A stretch of DNA of 64,000 bases from Micromonospora sp. CCTCC AA 2012012 (GCF_040499845.1 NZ_CP159342.1:3658001-3722000), one strand, 5' to 3'. Shown: positions 8,849 to 17,199, numbered from the stretch's first letter. Program-made: numbers and translations. Notes: generated by a model not told the origin, from the sequence alone.

Positions 8849-9553
8849 TCAGGCGGCCAGCGCGCGGGCGGCGACGGTGAGGTCCTTGACCAGACCGTCG
8901 TACGCGGTGTCCTGGTCGTCGGCGCGGAGCACCGCGGAGGGGTGGATGGTGGCCAGCAGCCGGGCCGCCGGGGCGTCGGCGACCTTTCCGGTGTCGTCCA
9001 CCGGCACCCGGGTGAAGTCCTCCGGGTGCTGGGCGGACGCCGGCCAGGGCAGCAGCTCGCCGCGCTGCCTCGTCACCCGGAACGTCGGGCCGAGCAACGC
9101 CTTGGCGGCGGTGGCGCCGAGCACCACGACGATCTCGGGGTGCAGCCGGGCGAACTCGGCGACCAGCCAGGGCCGGCAGGCGGTGATGTGCACCCGGTCC
9201 GGGGTCTGGTGGATGCGGCGCTTGCCGCGCAGCTCGAACCGGAAGTGCTTCACGGCGTTGGTCAGATAGATGTGACCGGGGTCGATGCCGGCGTCGTCCA
9301 CCGCCGTGCGGAGCAGCCGGCCGGCGGGGCCGACGAAGGGCAGTCCCTTCTGGTCCTCCAGGTCGCCGGGCTGCTCGCCGACGAAGACCACCCGGGCGCT
9401 CTCGTCGCCCCGCCCGAAGACGGTCTGCGAGGCGTCCCGGTAGAGCTCGCAGCCCCGGCAGCCGGCCGCCGCGGTGCGCAGCTGGTCGATGGTGTCCGCC
9501 TGCGGCGGGATGAACTCCTGGGCTCCGGGGGCGCTCTCGGTCTGCTCGGCCAT
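8849..9553 (-). CDS. udgX: UdgX-type uracil-DNA glycosylase
   Basis: A 234-residue iron-sulfur uracil-DNA glycosylase-like protein of the UdgX class. The class-defining KRRIH loop is at 111-115; in characterised UdgX proteins the His of this loop attacks the sugar and leaves the protein covalently bound to the abasic site. Motif GEQPGDLED (59-67) and the C-terminal HPSAVLR (204-210) are intact. Only three Cys are present (C32, C35, C126), as expected if a histidine, possibly H103 in NAVKH, provides the fourth cluster ligand. The start at 9553 drops an 11-residue upstream extension and matches the family N-terminus. Confidence 0.9.
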   Translation of the reverse strand: MAEQTESAPGAQEFIPPQADTIDQLRTAAAGCRGCELYRDASQTVFGRGDESARVVFVGEQPGDLEDQKGLPFVGPAGRLLRTAVDDAGIDPGHIYLTNAVKHFRFELRGKRRIHQTPDRVHITACRPWLVAEFARLHPEIVVVLGATAAKALLGPTFRVTRQRGELLPWPASAQHPEDFTRVPVDDTGKVADAPAARLLATIHPSAVLRADDQDTAYDGLVKDLTVAARALAA

Positions 9554-9566
9554 GCCGACCGTTCTA

Positions 9567-9654
9567 CCCCGTGCGGCGCGGCTCACGCGACCGCCCGCCC
9601 CCGACGCGCCGCGCGCACCGGCGTCGGTCGGCGCGGCGGGGAAGCCGCACGGGG
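9567..9654. repeat. 11-bp inverted repeat spanning the udgX-mocR spacer
   Basis: Perfect arms at 9567-9577 and 9644-9654 flank 66 bp of very GC-rich sequence that can fold further. It starts just after the stop of the regulator gene on the minus strand, so it may end that transcript before udgX. No function can be proven from sequence. Confidence 0.4.
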
Positions 9655-9655
9655 C

Positions 9656-10993
9656 TCAGGCGGTGAAGCCGCGCGCGGTGGGGCGGACCGCGTCGGCGAC
9701 CGCGGCGGCCAGCGGGGCCAGGTCGGGCTCGTCGAGGGAGCTGACGGTGATCCGGATGCCCGGGCCGGCGGCGATCCGGTTGATCGCGCCGGGGGCGACC
9801 GACCAGCCGGCGTCCCGCAGCGCGGTGACCACCACGGTCTCGTCGGGCACCGGCACCCAGACGTTGATCCCGGTCCGGGCGTGGGCGGCCACGCCGTGCG
9901 CGGCGAGCGCCGCCGCCAGCCCGTCCCGCCGCCGCTCGTAGCTCTCCCCGGCCCGGTGGACCAGCTCGGCGGTGGCCGGGTCGCGCCAGAGCGACAGGAC
10001 GAGGCGTTGCAGGACGGTGGAGACCCAGCCGGCGCCGACCCGGGCCCGGCCGGCCACCCGGGCGACGGTCGCCTCGTCGCCGGCGAGGACCGCCAGCCGC
10101 AGGTCCGGACCGTAGGGCTTGCTCACCGACCGGACGAAGGCCCAGGTCGGGGTCGCCCCGGCCAGCGGGTGCAGGGGTACGCGGGCCAGTTCGGCGGCGT
10201 GGTCGTCCTCGATCAGCAGCAGGTCGCGCCGGCCGGCGAGCAGCGTACGCAGGGCGGCGGCGCGGTCGGCGGTCAGCGCCGCCCCGGTCGGGTTCTGGGC
10301 CCGGCTGGTGACGATCAGCGCCCGCGCCCCGGCGGCGAGGGCGGCCCGGACGCCCGGCGCGGTGGGGCCCTCGTCGTCGACGGGGACGCCGATCGCGCGC
10401 AGCCCGAGGGCGGCGATCAGGTCGAGCAGGTTGGCCCAGCCGGGGTCCTCGACGGCGACCGCGTCACCGGGGCGCAGGTGGGCGGCGAGCAGCCGCTCGA
10501 TGCCGTCGAGCGCGCCGCCGGTGACGGTGATCTCGGCGGCCGGCACGCCGTCGGCGGCGAGCCGGTCCCGGGCGGCGTCGGCGAGGTCGGGCAGGACGGC
10601 GGTGGCCGCGTACCCGGTGGGCGGGCCGATGCCGGCGGCGAGCGCGGCCAGGTGCGGGCCGAGCGGCGGCAGCAGCCGGGGGTCGGGCTGCCCGCCGGAG
10701 AGGTCGCGGGCGCCGGGGAGCGGCGGCGGCAGCAGCCCGCTGCGGCGGCTGGCGACGGGCGGGCGGGGGCGGACCCGGGTGCCGTGCCGGCCGGCGGTCA
10801 CCACCAGGCCCCGCTGCCGCAGCTCCTGGTACGCCTTCGCGACGGTGGCCGGGCTGACGGCCAGCTCGGTGGCGAGGGCGCGGACGGCGGGCAGTGCCGC
10901 CCCCGGGGCGAGCGCGCCGGTGCGGATGCCGCTCTCCACGCTGGCCGAAATGGCGGCGGACGTCGCGCCCTCGACCTGATAATGTGCTGCCAC
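9656..10993 (-). CDS. MocR/PdxR-type PLP-dependent transcriptional regulator
   Basis: A 445-residue GntR-family regulator fused to an aminotransferase class I fold. Residues 1-75 form the winged helix (PAVRALATELAVSPATVAKA); the remainder has NPTG (234-237) and the PLP-binding lysine in SKPYG (K292). It reads from a GTG at 10993, only 38 bp from a divergent gene that encodes a pyridoxamine-oxidase-like/acetyltransferase fusion. MocR proteins usually control the divergent gene, so that is the likely target. A 14-bp dyad lies in the shared promoter. The aminotransferase half probably senses PLP or an amine; the ligand is unknown. Confidence 0.88.
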   Translation of the reverse strand: MAAHYQVEGATSAAISASVESGIRTGALAPGAALPAVRALATELAVSPATVAKAYQELRQRGLVVTAGRHGTRVRPRPPVASRRSGLLPPPLPGARDLSGGQPDPRLLPPLGPHLAALAAGIGPPTGYAATAVLPDLADAARDRLAADGVPAAEITVTGGALDGIERLLAAHLRPGDAVAVEDPGWANLLDLIAALGLRAIGVPVDDEGPTAPGVRAALAAGARALIVTSRAQNPTGAALTADRAAALRTLLAGRRDLLLIEDDHAAELARVPLHPLAGATPTWAFVRSVSKPYGPDLRLAVLAGDEATVARVAGRARVGAGWVSTVLQRLVLSLWRDPATAELVHRAGESYERRRDGLAAALAAHGVAAHARTGINVWVPVPDETVVVTALRDAGWSVAPGAINRIAAGPGIRITVSSLDEPDLAPLAAAVADAVRPTARGFTA

Positions 10994-11003
10994 AGTTCGG
11001 AGA

Positions 11004-11017
11004 TTGTACTAGAACAA
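11004..11017. promoter_or_regulatory. Dyad operator in the mocR / fusion gene divergent promoter
   Basis: TTGTACTAGAACAA is an almost perfect palindrome (one mismatched pair) in an otherwise AT-poor region. On the minus strand it contains TACAAT, a good -10 box about 10 bp before the mocR GTG, which suggests a leaderless or near-leaderless regulator transcript that would be repressed by binding here. Confidence 0.5.
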
Positions 11018-11031
11018 AGGTGGGATGTCGC

Positions 11032-12279
11032 ATGTACCCCCGCACCGAACGGACCACCGCCACCCGCACCCGGGACCGGATGAGCTACGACGAGACCGCC
11101 GCGCACGCCGTCCTGGACGAGGCGTACCACTGCGCGCTGGGGTTCACCGTGGACGGTGAGCCGCGGGTGCTGCCCACCCTGCACGTCCGGGTCGGCGACA
11201 CGCTCTATCTGCACGGCTCCACCGGCAGCCGGCCGCTGCTCGCCGCCCGGGGCGACGCCGGGCTGCCGGTCTGCGTCACGGTGACCCTGCTCGACGGGCT
11301 GGTCTACGGCCGCTCCCAGTTCCACCACAGCGCCAACTACCGCTCGGTGGTCGCGCACGGCACCGCCCACCTGGTCACCGACGAGCGGGAGAAGACGGCC
11401 GCGATGACGGCCCTGGTCGAGAAGGCCGCCACCGGACGTGCCGCGGACAGCCGCCCGCCGAGCCGTCGGGAACTGGCCGAGACCGCCGTGCTGGCGCTGC
11501 CGCTGCGCGAGGTCTCCGTACGGGCCCGCACCGGCGGGGTGCGCGACGAGCCGGCCGACCTGGACCTGCCGTACTGGGCGGGGGTGGTGCCGCTGCGGCT
11601 CACCGCCGGGGCACCGGAACCGGACGCCGGGGTGGCCGCGCAGGTGCCGGCGTACCTGCGGGCGGCCCGGTCGGCGTGGCTGGAGCCGGTGGTGCTGCGT
11701 GGCGAGCACGTCGTGCTGGAACCCCTCGACCTCGCCCACGCCGAGGAGCTGTACGCCGCCCTCGACGACGAGGAGGTCTGGCGGTACGTCGGCAGCCCCC
11801 GACCCCGGTCGGCGGAGGAGATGGCCGGTCACATCCGGTCCGCCCTGGCGGCCCACCACCGCGGCGCACGGGTGCCCTGGGCACAACGCTGCGCGGTCAC
11901 GGGGGCGGTGGTGGGCACCACCTCCTACTACCAGCCGGACGAGGAGCTGCGGACGCTGGAGATCGGCTACACCCAGCTCGGCCGGTCCTGGTGGCGTACC
12001 GGGATCAACACCGAGGCGAAGCTGCTGCTGCTCACCCGCGCCTTCGGCGAGCTGGACGCGATCCGGGTGACCTGGCAGACCAGCACCCTCAACGAACGCT
12101 CGCAGCGGGCCATCGAACGCCTCGGCGCCACCCGGGAGGGCACCCTGCGGGCCAACCGCCGCCGCGCCGACGGCAGCTGGCGGCACTCGGCGCTCTATTC
12201 GATGCTGGCCGAGGAGTGGCCAGAAGCACAGGTCACGCTCCGGGAAAGGCTTCGCCCGACGGCACCGGTGGGGTCATGA
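11032..12279 (+). CDS. Pyridoxamine 5'-phosphate oxidase-like / GNAT acetyltransferase fusion protein
   Basis: A 415-residue two-domain protein. Residues about 15-210 form an FMN-binding split barrel of the pyridoxamine-oxidase-like type (HAVLDEAYHCALGFTVDGEP, then GSTGSRPLL and FHHSANYRSVV). Residues about 225-405 form a RimJ/RimL-type N-acetyltransferase (LEPLDLAHAEELYAAL, GRSWWRTGINTEAKLLLL, NERSQRAIERLGATREG). Each domain is common alone; the fusion is less usual. It is divergent from a MocR regulator that probably controls it, and its stop overlaps the start of the LysE gene. Substrates are unknown; a role in detoxifying or modifying an amine that is then exported is an inference. Confidence 0.82.
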   Translation: MYPRTERTTATRTRDRMSYDETAAHAVLDEAYHCALGFTVDGEPRVLPTLHVRVGDTLYLHGSTGSRPLLAARGDAGLPVCVTVTLLDGLVYGRSQFHHSANYRSVVAHGTAHLVTDEREKTAAMTALVEKAATGRAADSRPPSRRELAETAVLALPLREVSVRARTGGVRDEPADLDLPYWAGVVPLRLTAGAPEPDAGVAAQVPAYLRAARSAWLEPVVLRGEHVVLEPLDLAHAEELYAALDDEEVWRYVGSPRPRSAEEMAGHIRSALAAHHRGARVPWAQRCAVTGAVVGTTSYYQPDEELRTLEIGYTQLGRSWWRTGINTEAKLLLLTRAFGELDAIRVTWQTSTLNERSQRAIERLGATREGTLRANRRRADGSWRHSALYSMLAEEWPEAQVTLRERLRPTAPVGS

Positions 12280-12944
12280 TGGCCGGCGTGCTGGGCATCA
12301 CCGACATCTGGACGTACCTGCTGGGGACCTTGGCGATCGTGCTGCTGCCCGGGCCCAACTCGCTCTTCGTGCTCTCCACCGCCGCCCGGCGCGGGGTGGG
12401 GGCCGGCTACCGGGCCGCGACGGGGGTCTTCGTCGGCGACTCGGTGCTGATGATCCTCTCCGCCGCCGGGGTGGCGTCGCTGCTGAAGGCGTACCCCCCG
12501 CTCTTCCTGGTGGTCAAGTACGCCGGCGCGGCGTACCTCGGGTATGTGGGGTTGATGATGCTGCGCGGCGCGTGGCGGCGCTGGCGCGACCGCAACGACC
12601 CCGCCGCGCCGCGGCTGATCGACGCGGCGGAGCCGGTGGCGGTGCGCAGCCCCTTCCGCAAGGCGCTGGTGATCAGCCTGCTCAACCCGAAGGCGATCCT
12701 CTTCTTCATCTCGTTCTTCATCCAGTTCGTCGACCCCGGGTACGCGTGGCCGGCGCTGTCGTTCCTGCTGCTCGGCCTGATCGCCCAGGTGACCAGCGCG
12801 CTCTACCTCAGCGCGTTGATCTTCGCGGGGACGTTCCTGGCGGCGCAGTTCCACCGTCGGCGGCGGCTCGCCGTGGGCGGCACCACCGCGATCGCCGCGC
12901 TCTTCCTCGGCTTCAGCATCAAGCTCGCCACCGCCTCGGTGTAG
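12276..12944 (+). CDS. LysE family exporter
   Basis: A 222-residue LysE/RhtB-type amino acid or small amine exporter with about six hydrophobic segments. The family signature LLPGPNSLFVL is near residues 22-32 and the second-half motif LNPKAILFFISFF is present. The ATG at 12276 (a second ATG follows directly) overlaps the preceding stop in an ATGA arrangement, so it is cotranslated with the split-barrel/GNAT fusion and is probably under the same MocR control. The pair suggests modify-and-export or parallel removal of one compound. Convergent with the next gene, with 7 bp between stops. Confidence 0.88.
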   Translation: MMAGVLGITDIWTYLLGTLAIVLLPGPNSLFVLSTAARRGVGAGYRAATGVFVGDSVLMILSAAGVASLLKAYPPLFLVVKYAGAAYLGYVGLMMLRGAWRRWRDRNDPAAPRLIDAAEPVAVRSPFRKALVISLLNPKAILFFISFFIQFVDPGYAWPALSFLLLGLIAQVTSALYLSALIFAGTFLAAQFHRRRRLAVGGTTAIAALFLGFSIKLATASV

Positions 12945-12951
12945 GCGGAAC

Positions 12952-13878
12952 TCAGGTGCCGTCGCCGCCACCACCGCCGCCGATGCCACCGCCGCCGGCC
13001 GTGCCGCCGAGGCCGTAGCCGGGCGCGACCGGCACGTCCGGGTGGCGGCTCACGTGGGCGGACTCCCTGAGGGCGGCCGACCAGTCGGCGTGCGCGGCGG
13101 CGGCCGCGTGCCGGTTGATGGCGTGCCGCAGCCAACCGTCGACGGTGGCGATCCAGTCCCGCCGGTCGGCGCCGGTGTGCCAGACCCGGAACCGGCTGAC
13201 GCTCTGGTGGGTGACCCCGGCCAGCGACAAGCGGCGGTCCATCCAGAGCAGCACCTCCAGCCCCGCCGGATTGGTCACGAAGATCACCTCCAGTTCGGTG
13301 ATCGGGCCGGCGTAGAGCGGGGCCACCCAGTAGCCGAGCCGCTCGTGGAAGGGGAGCGTCTGCTCCACCCCCGGCAGCCGGCCCTGCTGGAGGCCGGCCT
13401 GGCGCATCACGAAACCGAGGCTGTCCAGTGCGGCGAGCACGTGCTGCTGGGTGGGGAGCGGGTGGACGAAGACCGGCACCATCTCGCCCTGGTCCAGCTC
13501 CGGGTCCACCGACACCTCGGTCCGCAGGCCGGTACGCAGACTCAGCAACGGCACCCCGCCGAAGATCGTCACCGGGGTCTCCCAGGGCAGCGGCAGCGCG
13601 AAGTCGACCGCCCGCCGCCGCCCGGCCGGCACCACGAACCGGCCCGCGATCGGCACCTGGTGGTACTGCACCAACCGGCGCGGCGCGCCCGGATCCTCCG
13701 GCTCCACCTGGGCGACCAGGCCCAGTCGGATGTGCCGCACCGGCACGTCCCCGCCCCCGGCGGCGAGCGTCACCCGACCCGGCAGCCGCAGGCCCGGGCG
13801 GGTGCTCGGGTTGGTCAGCGTGGTGGTCACCGAGAGCCCGGTCCAGACGGACTCCGACGACACCCCGGTCAGCCGCAT
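12952..13878 (-). CDS. Spo0M-like sporulation control protein
   Basis: A 308-residue protein with the arrestin-like beta sandwich of the Spo0M family over residues 1-260: repeated beta strands, a YHQVPIAGRFVVPAG segment and PLPWETPVTIFGG. The C-terminal tail (about 285-308) is almost pure Gly with a few Asp and Thr and is likely disordered. Spo0M proteins affect sporulation and cell division in Bacillus and are widespread in actinobacteria; their biochemical role is unclear. The gene seems monocistronic. The ATG at 13878 precedes the conserved first strand directly. Confidence 0.8.
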   Translation of the reverse strand: MRLTGVSSESVWTGLSVTTTLTNPSTRPGLRLPGRVTLAAGGGDVPVRHIRLGLVAQVEPEDPGAPRRLVQYHQVPIAGRFVVPAGRRRAVDFALPLPWETPVTIFGGVPLLSLRTGLRTEVSVDPELDQGEMVPVFVHPLPTQQHVLAALDSLGFVMRQAGLQQGRLPGVEQTLPFHERLGYWVAPLYAGPITELEVIFVTNPAGLEVLLWMDRRLSLAGVTHQSVSRFRVWHTGADRRDWIATVDGWLRHAINRHAAAAAHADWSAALRESAHVSRHPDVPVAPGYGLGGTAGGGGIGGGGGGDGT

Positions 13879-14006
13879 CCCGCGCTCCTCCCCCTCGACC
13901 CGCCCGCATTCCCCGCCGCCGCCCGGCCACGCCTGCCACCCGGCGTTCGGGTGCGTCTGTGGTCGCGTCGCCGGAGCGACCAGAGTCGGCGCGGTCCGGG
14001 AAAGCG

Positions 14007-14039
14007 CCGGCCGCCGGGTCGTGGGGACCCGGCGGCCGG
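14007..14039 (-). terminator. Intrinsic terminator downstream of the CNNM/CBS gene pair
   Basis: A 14-bp perfect GC stem (14007-14020 with 14026-14039) with a GTGGG loop lies 18 bp beyond the stop of the 354-residue CNNM protein. Confidence 0.75.
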
Positions 14040-14057
14040 TCAGCGGTACGGGAGGGG

Positions 14058-15122
14058 TCAGCGCAGGCGACGGCCCCGGGGCACCGGGTCGGTCTCGTCG
14101 TCGAACTCGCCGATGACCTCCTCCAGCAGGTCCTCCAGCGCGACGAACCCGATCGGCCGGGTCGGGCCGCCACCGTTGCGGACCAGCGCGAGCTGCGCCT
14201 GCCGACCCCGCATCGCCGCCACCGCCTCGGTCACCGACGCCTCGCCGGGGAGGGTGAACGCGGGGGTCATCAGCTCACCGGCCGTCGTCGTGCGGCCGGT
14301 GGTGACCGCGCGGACCGCCTCGCGTACGTGGACCAGACCGCAGACCTCGCCGCCGGCGTCGAGCACGGCCAGCCGGGACCGGCCGCTGTCCCGACAGACG
14401 TGCTCGATCCGCTCGGCGGAGTCGTCCCGGCCGACCGTGACGATCCGCTCGAACGGCTCCATCACCTGCGCCACGGTGGTGCCCTGCAGCTCCAGCATGC
14501 TGGTCAGCATCTGGTGCTGCTCCGCGCCGAGCAGGCCGTGCTCGCGGGACTGCTCCAGCAGGATGCGCAGCTCGTCCGGGCCGTGCACCTGGGCGAGCTG
14601 GTCCTGCTGCTGCACGCCGAACAGCCGCAGCACGCCGTTGGCCAGCGCGTTCAGCGCCGACAGCACCGGCCGCGAGACCCGGGCGAAGGCCCGGAACGGC
14701 AGCGCCAACAGCATCGCCGAGCGCTCGGCGTCGGTGATCGCCCACGACTTCGGGGCCATCTCGCCGACCACCAGGTGCAGGAACGTCACCAGGCCGAGGG
14801 CGATCAGCAGCGCCACCAGGTGGCTGACCGCGTCGGGCAGGCCGACCGCGTGCAGCAGCGGGCTGAGCAGCCGCTCCAGGGCCGGCTCGGCGAGCGCGCC
14901 GAGGCCCAGCGTGCAGAGCGTGATGCCGAGCTGCGCGCCGGCCAGCATCAGGGACAGCTCGCGTACGCCGGCCAGCGCGGCCCCGGCGGCCCGGCTGCCG
15001 CCGGCCGCCGCCTGCTCCAGGCGGTAGCTCTTGGCTGCCACCAGGGCGAACTCGGCGGCCACGAAGAAGCCGTTGAGCGCCAGCAGCAGCACCGAGAGGA
15101 AGAGCGCGAAACCGGGGCTCAT
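14058..15122 (-). CDS. CNNM/CBS-domain hemolysin family membrane protein
   Basis: A 354-residue CorC/HlyC-CNNM family protein. Residues 1-185 form the DUF21 transmembrane domain (starts with LLLALNGFFVAAEFALV; GAQLGITLCTLGLGALAEP). Residues about 200-345 form paired CBS domains. The CorC_HlyC C-terminal domain seen in the upstream paralog is absent, so this copy is shorter. Its ATG overlaps the stop of the upstream paralog by 4 bp, so the two are coupled and may form a heteromer. Relatives transport or sense Mg2+ or other divalent ions; that role is inferred. Confidence 0.88.
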   Translation of the reverse strand: MSPGFALFLSVLLLALNGFFVAAEFALVAAKSYRLEQAAAGGSRAAGAALAGVRELSLMLAGAQLGITLCTLGLGALAEPALERLLSPLLHAVGLPDAVSHLVALLIALGLVTFLHLVVGEMAPKSWAITDAERSAMLLALPFRAFARVSRPVLSALNALANGVLRLFGVQQQDQLAQVHGPDELRILLEQSREHGLLGAEQHQMLTSMLELQGTTVAQVMEPFERIVTVGRDDSAERIEHVCRDSGRSRLAVLDAGGEVCGLVHVREAVRAVTTGRTTTAGELMTPAFTLPGEASVTEAVAAMRGRQAQLALVRNGGGPTRPIGFVALEDLLEEVIGEFDDETDPVPRGRRLR

Positions 15123-16471
15123 GCCGCCTCCTCCCCGCGCTCGGCGGTCATCCGCAGCCGGACGGAGTCCGCCACGTGCCGGTCCACGGCCAGCACCTCG
15201 ACCTGGGCGCGCGGCTCGGAGTCGGCCTCCTCGCCGTCACCGGCCAGGCTGATCTCCAACCGGTCACCCACCTGCGGCACCCGGCCCAGCTCCCGCATGA
15301 CCAGCCCGGAGAGGGTGTCGTACTCGGGGGCCTCGGGCAGCGCGATGCCGGTGCTGTCGGCGACCTCGTCGATCCGCCAGCGGGCCGGCACCACCCAGGA
15401 GCCGTCGTCCTGGCGGGCCGCCGCACGCTCCGGCGGGTCGTCCTCGTCGCGGATCGGGCCGACCAGCTCCTCGGCGATGTCCTCCAGGGTGACCACGCCG
15501 GCGAAGCCGCCGTACTCGTCGACCACGCAGGCGAGCTGCCGGTGCCCGACCCGCAGCCGGTCCAGCACCGTCGGCAGCGGCAGCGTCTCCGGCACCAGCA
15601 ACGGGGGTACGGCCACCGCCTCGACCCGGGTGGTGGCCCGCTCGGCCGGCGGCACCCCGAGCACGTCGGCGATGCCGACCACGCCCACCAGGTCGTCGAC
15701 GCCCTCGGCACCCCGGACGGGGAACCGGGAGTGGCCGGTGTCGAGCAGCTCGACGACCCGGCTGACCGGCTCGTCGGCCCGTACGGTGTGCACGTCGACC
15801 CGGGGCACCATCGCCTCCCCGGCGGTCAGCTGCCGGAAGTCGAGGCCGCGGTCGAGCAGGTCGGACATCTCGGCGTCGAGGTGCCCCTCCTCCCGGGACT
15901 CGGCGATGATCTGCTCCAGGTCCTCCGGGGTGGCGCCGCTGGGCAGCTCCTCGATCGGCTCGATGCCGACCCGGCGCAGCAGCCGGACGGCGGCCCGGTC
16001 GAAGAGCGTGATCACCGGCCCGGCGACCTTCAGATAGAGCAGGGTGGAGCGGCTCAGCGCCCGGGCCAGCGGTACGGCCCGGGCGATGGCCAGGTTCTTC
16101 GGGGCGAGTTCACCCAGCACCATCTGCACCACGGTGGCGATGATCAGGGCGAGCAGCACCGAGAGCGGCAACGCGACGCCGGTGGGGACCCCGGCGACGC
16201 CGAGCAGCTCGGCCAGCCCGGCGCCCAGGTACGGCTCGGCGGCGTAACCGACCAGCAGGGCGGTCACGGTGATGCCGAGCTGGGCGCCGGAGAGCATGAA
16301 CGACAGCCGTCCGGTGACCTCCAGGGCCCGGGCGGCGGCCTGGTCGCCACCGTCGGCGAGCTGCTTGAGCCGCCCCCGGTCCACGGCGACGTAGCCGAAC
16401 TCCTGGGCCACGAAGTAACCGGTGGCGGCGGTGAGCACGATGATGAGGGCGAGACCGACGACGATCAGCAC
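15119..16471 (-). CDS. CNNM/CBS/CorC-domain hemolysin family membrane protein
   Basis: A 450-residue paralog of the downstream protein with the full set of domains: DUF21 transmembrane region (residues 1-190, FVAQEFGYVAVDRGRL and GAQLGITVTALLVGYAAEP), two CBS domains (about 210-340) and a CorC/HlyC domain at the end (about 355-440). Probably a divalent cation transport or homeostasis protein of the plasma membrane. The GTG at 16471 puts the first hydrophobic helix at the N-terminus. A good -10 box lies about 100 bp upstream, with a short leaderless ORF and two hairpins between, so the leader may be regulatory. Confidence 0.88.
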   Translation of the reverse strand: MLIVVGLALIIVLTAATGYFVAQEFGYVAVDRGRLKQLADGGDQAAARALEVTGRLSFMLSGAQLGITVTALLVGYAAEPYLGAGLAELLGVAGVPTGVALPLSVLLALIIATVVQMVLGELAPKNLAIARAVPLARALSRSTLLYLKVAGPVITLFDRAAVRLLRRVGIEPIEELPSGATPEDLEQIIAESREEGHLDAEMSDLLDRGLDFRQLTAGEAMVPRVDVHTVRADEPVSRVVELLDTGHSRFPVRGAEGVDDLVGVVGIADVLGVPPAERATTRVEAVAVPPLLVPETLPLPTVLDRLRVGHRQLACVVDEYGGFAGVVTLEDIAEELVGPIRDEDDPPERAAARQDDGSWVVPARWRIDEVADSTGIALPEAPEYDTLSGLVMRELGRVPQVGDRLEISLAGDGEEADSEPRAQVEVLAVDRHVADSVRLRMTAERGEEAA

Positions 16472-16566
16472 GGGACGCTCAGGGCTCCCGGGGCCGTCGG
16501 GGCGAAGGGCTGCCGGGCACGACCCGGCTGGCTACTGCTGCCCTCCTGGGCAGAGGAGTCGATCAT
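16465..16566 (-). CDS. Candidate 33-residue leader peptide upstream of the CNNM operon
   Basis: An ATG at 16566 opens 33 codons (starting MIDSSAQEGSSSQPG) and the stop lies 7 bases inside the following CNNM gene. The ATG sits 7 bases after the -10 hexamer TAAAAT, so the transcript would begin at or next to the start codon, which is the leaderless mode common in actinobacteria. Two hairpins lie within it (16512-16528, with stem GCCGGG/CCCGGC, and 16538-16553, with stem CTGCCC/GGGCAG). It may couple translation or act as an attenuator. It has no recognised homolog and could be only untranslated leader. Confidence 0.3.
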   Translation of the reverse strand: MIDSSAQEGSSSQPGRARQPFAPTAPGALSVPC

Positions 16567-16572
16567 GCAGCC

Positions 16573-16578
16573 ATTTTA
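16573..16578 (-). promoter_or_regulatory. -10 element of the CNNM operon
   Basis: TAAAAT on the minus strand (within GATAAAAT) stands out in the GC-rich spacer between mrpG and the CNNM pair and is the clearest -10 box in this region. No matching -35 is obvious. Confidence 0.5.
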
Positions 16579-16606
16579 TCGGCGCTGCCTGGACGCCCGC
16601 TGAAGG

Positions 16607-16936
16607 TCAGCGGGACGCGAGGTCGTCGCGGTCCAGCAGGGTGCGGTCGACCCGGCCGGACCGGTACGCGGCCCGACCGATCATCTGCGCGGCGACCGGC
16701 GCGGTGGCCAGCTGGAAGATCCCCACCAACCCGATCATGCCCAGGTCGGACGGGCTGCGCAGGCGCAGCGCGAGCCCGGCGAGCAGGAACAGCACCCCGA
16801 GCACCTGCGGCTTGGTGGCGGCGTGCATCCGGTCCAGCACGTCCGGGAAGCGCAGCACCCCGATCCCGGCGACGAGGCTGAGCAGCGCCCCGGCGACCAG
16901 GCAGGCGCCGCCCAGCCAGTCGGCCACGACGGCCAT
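16607..16936 (-). CDS. mrpG: Mrp-type Na+/H+ antiporter subunit G
   Basis: A 109-residue membrane subunit with three hydrophobic helices and the family motif GVLRFPDVLDRMHAATKPQ (residues 25-43). It is the last gene of the Mrp operon. The ATG at 16936 overlaps the mrpF stop by one base. The longer open frame upstream is the out-of-frame shadow of mrpF. Mrp complexes exchange cytoplasmic Na+ for external H+ and support pH and salt tolerance. Confidence 0.92.
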   Translation of the reverse strand: MAVVADWLGGACLVAGALLSLVAGIGVLRFPDVLDRMHAATKPQVLGVLFLLAGLALRLRSPSDLGMIGLVGIFQLATAPVAAQMIGRAAYRSGRVDRTLLDRDDLASR

Positions 16937-17199
16937 CACGCCTCCTGCCGGACGGCGAAGCGGACCAGTGCCACCGAGCCGACGAACCCGAGCAGGGAGA
17001 GCACCACCAGCACGGGCAGCGTGGTGGCGTGCCGGTTGACCGCCGCCTCCGCGCCGACCGCACCGAGCATGGTCGACAGCAGCAAATCGGCGGCGACGAC
17101 CCGGTCCAGCAGGGACGGCCCCCGGTAGACGCGGGCCAGGGCGAGCAGGGCGGTGACCGAGAAGAGCACGGTCAGCACGACGGCGAGGAGCGTGGTCAC
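16936..17199 (-). CDS. mrpF: Mrp-type Na+/H+ antiporter subunit F
   Basis: An 87-residue subunit with three transmembrane helices and the conserved RVYRGPSLLDRVVAADLL segment (residues 23-40). It starts at a GTG that overlaps the mrpE stop (GTGA) and ends one base into mrpG. Tight overlaps on both sides show it is made as part of the same polycistronic unit. Confidence 0.92.
   Translation of the reverse strand: MTTLLAVVLTVLFSVTALLALARVYRGPSLLDRVVAADLLLSTMLGAVGAEAAVNRHATTLPVLVVLSLLGFVGSVALVRFAVRQEA

Noticed and set aside
6288-16471. A biosynthetic gene cluster
   Set aside because: An MFS exporter, acyl-CoA dehydrogenase, MocR regulator, GNAT fusion and LysE lie near each other, but there is no synthase, carrier protein or tailoring set, and directions are mixed.
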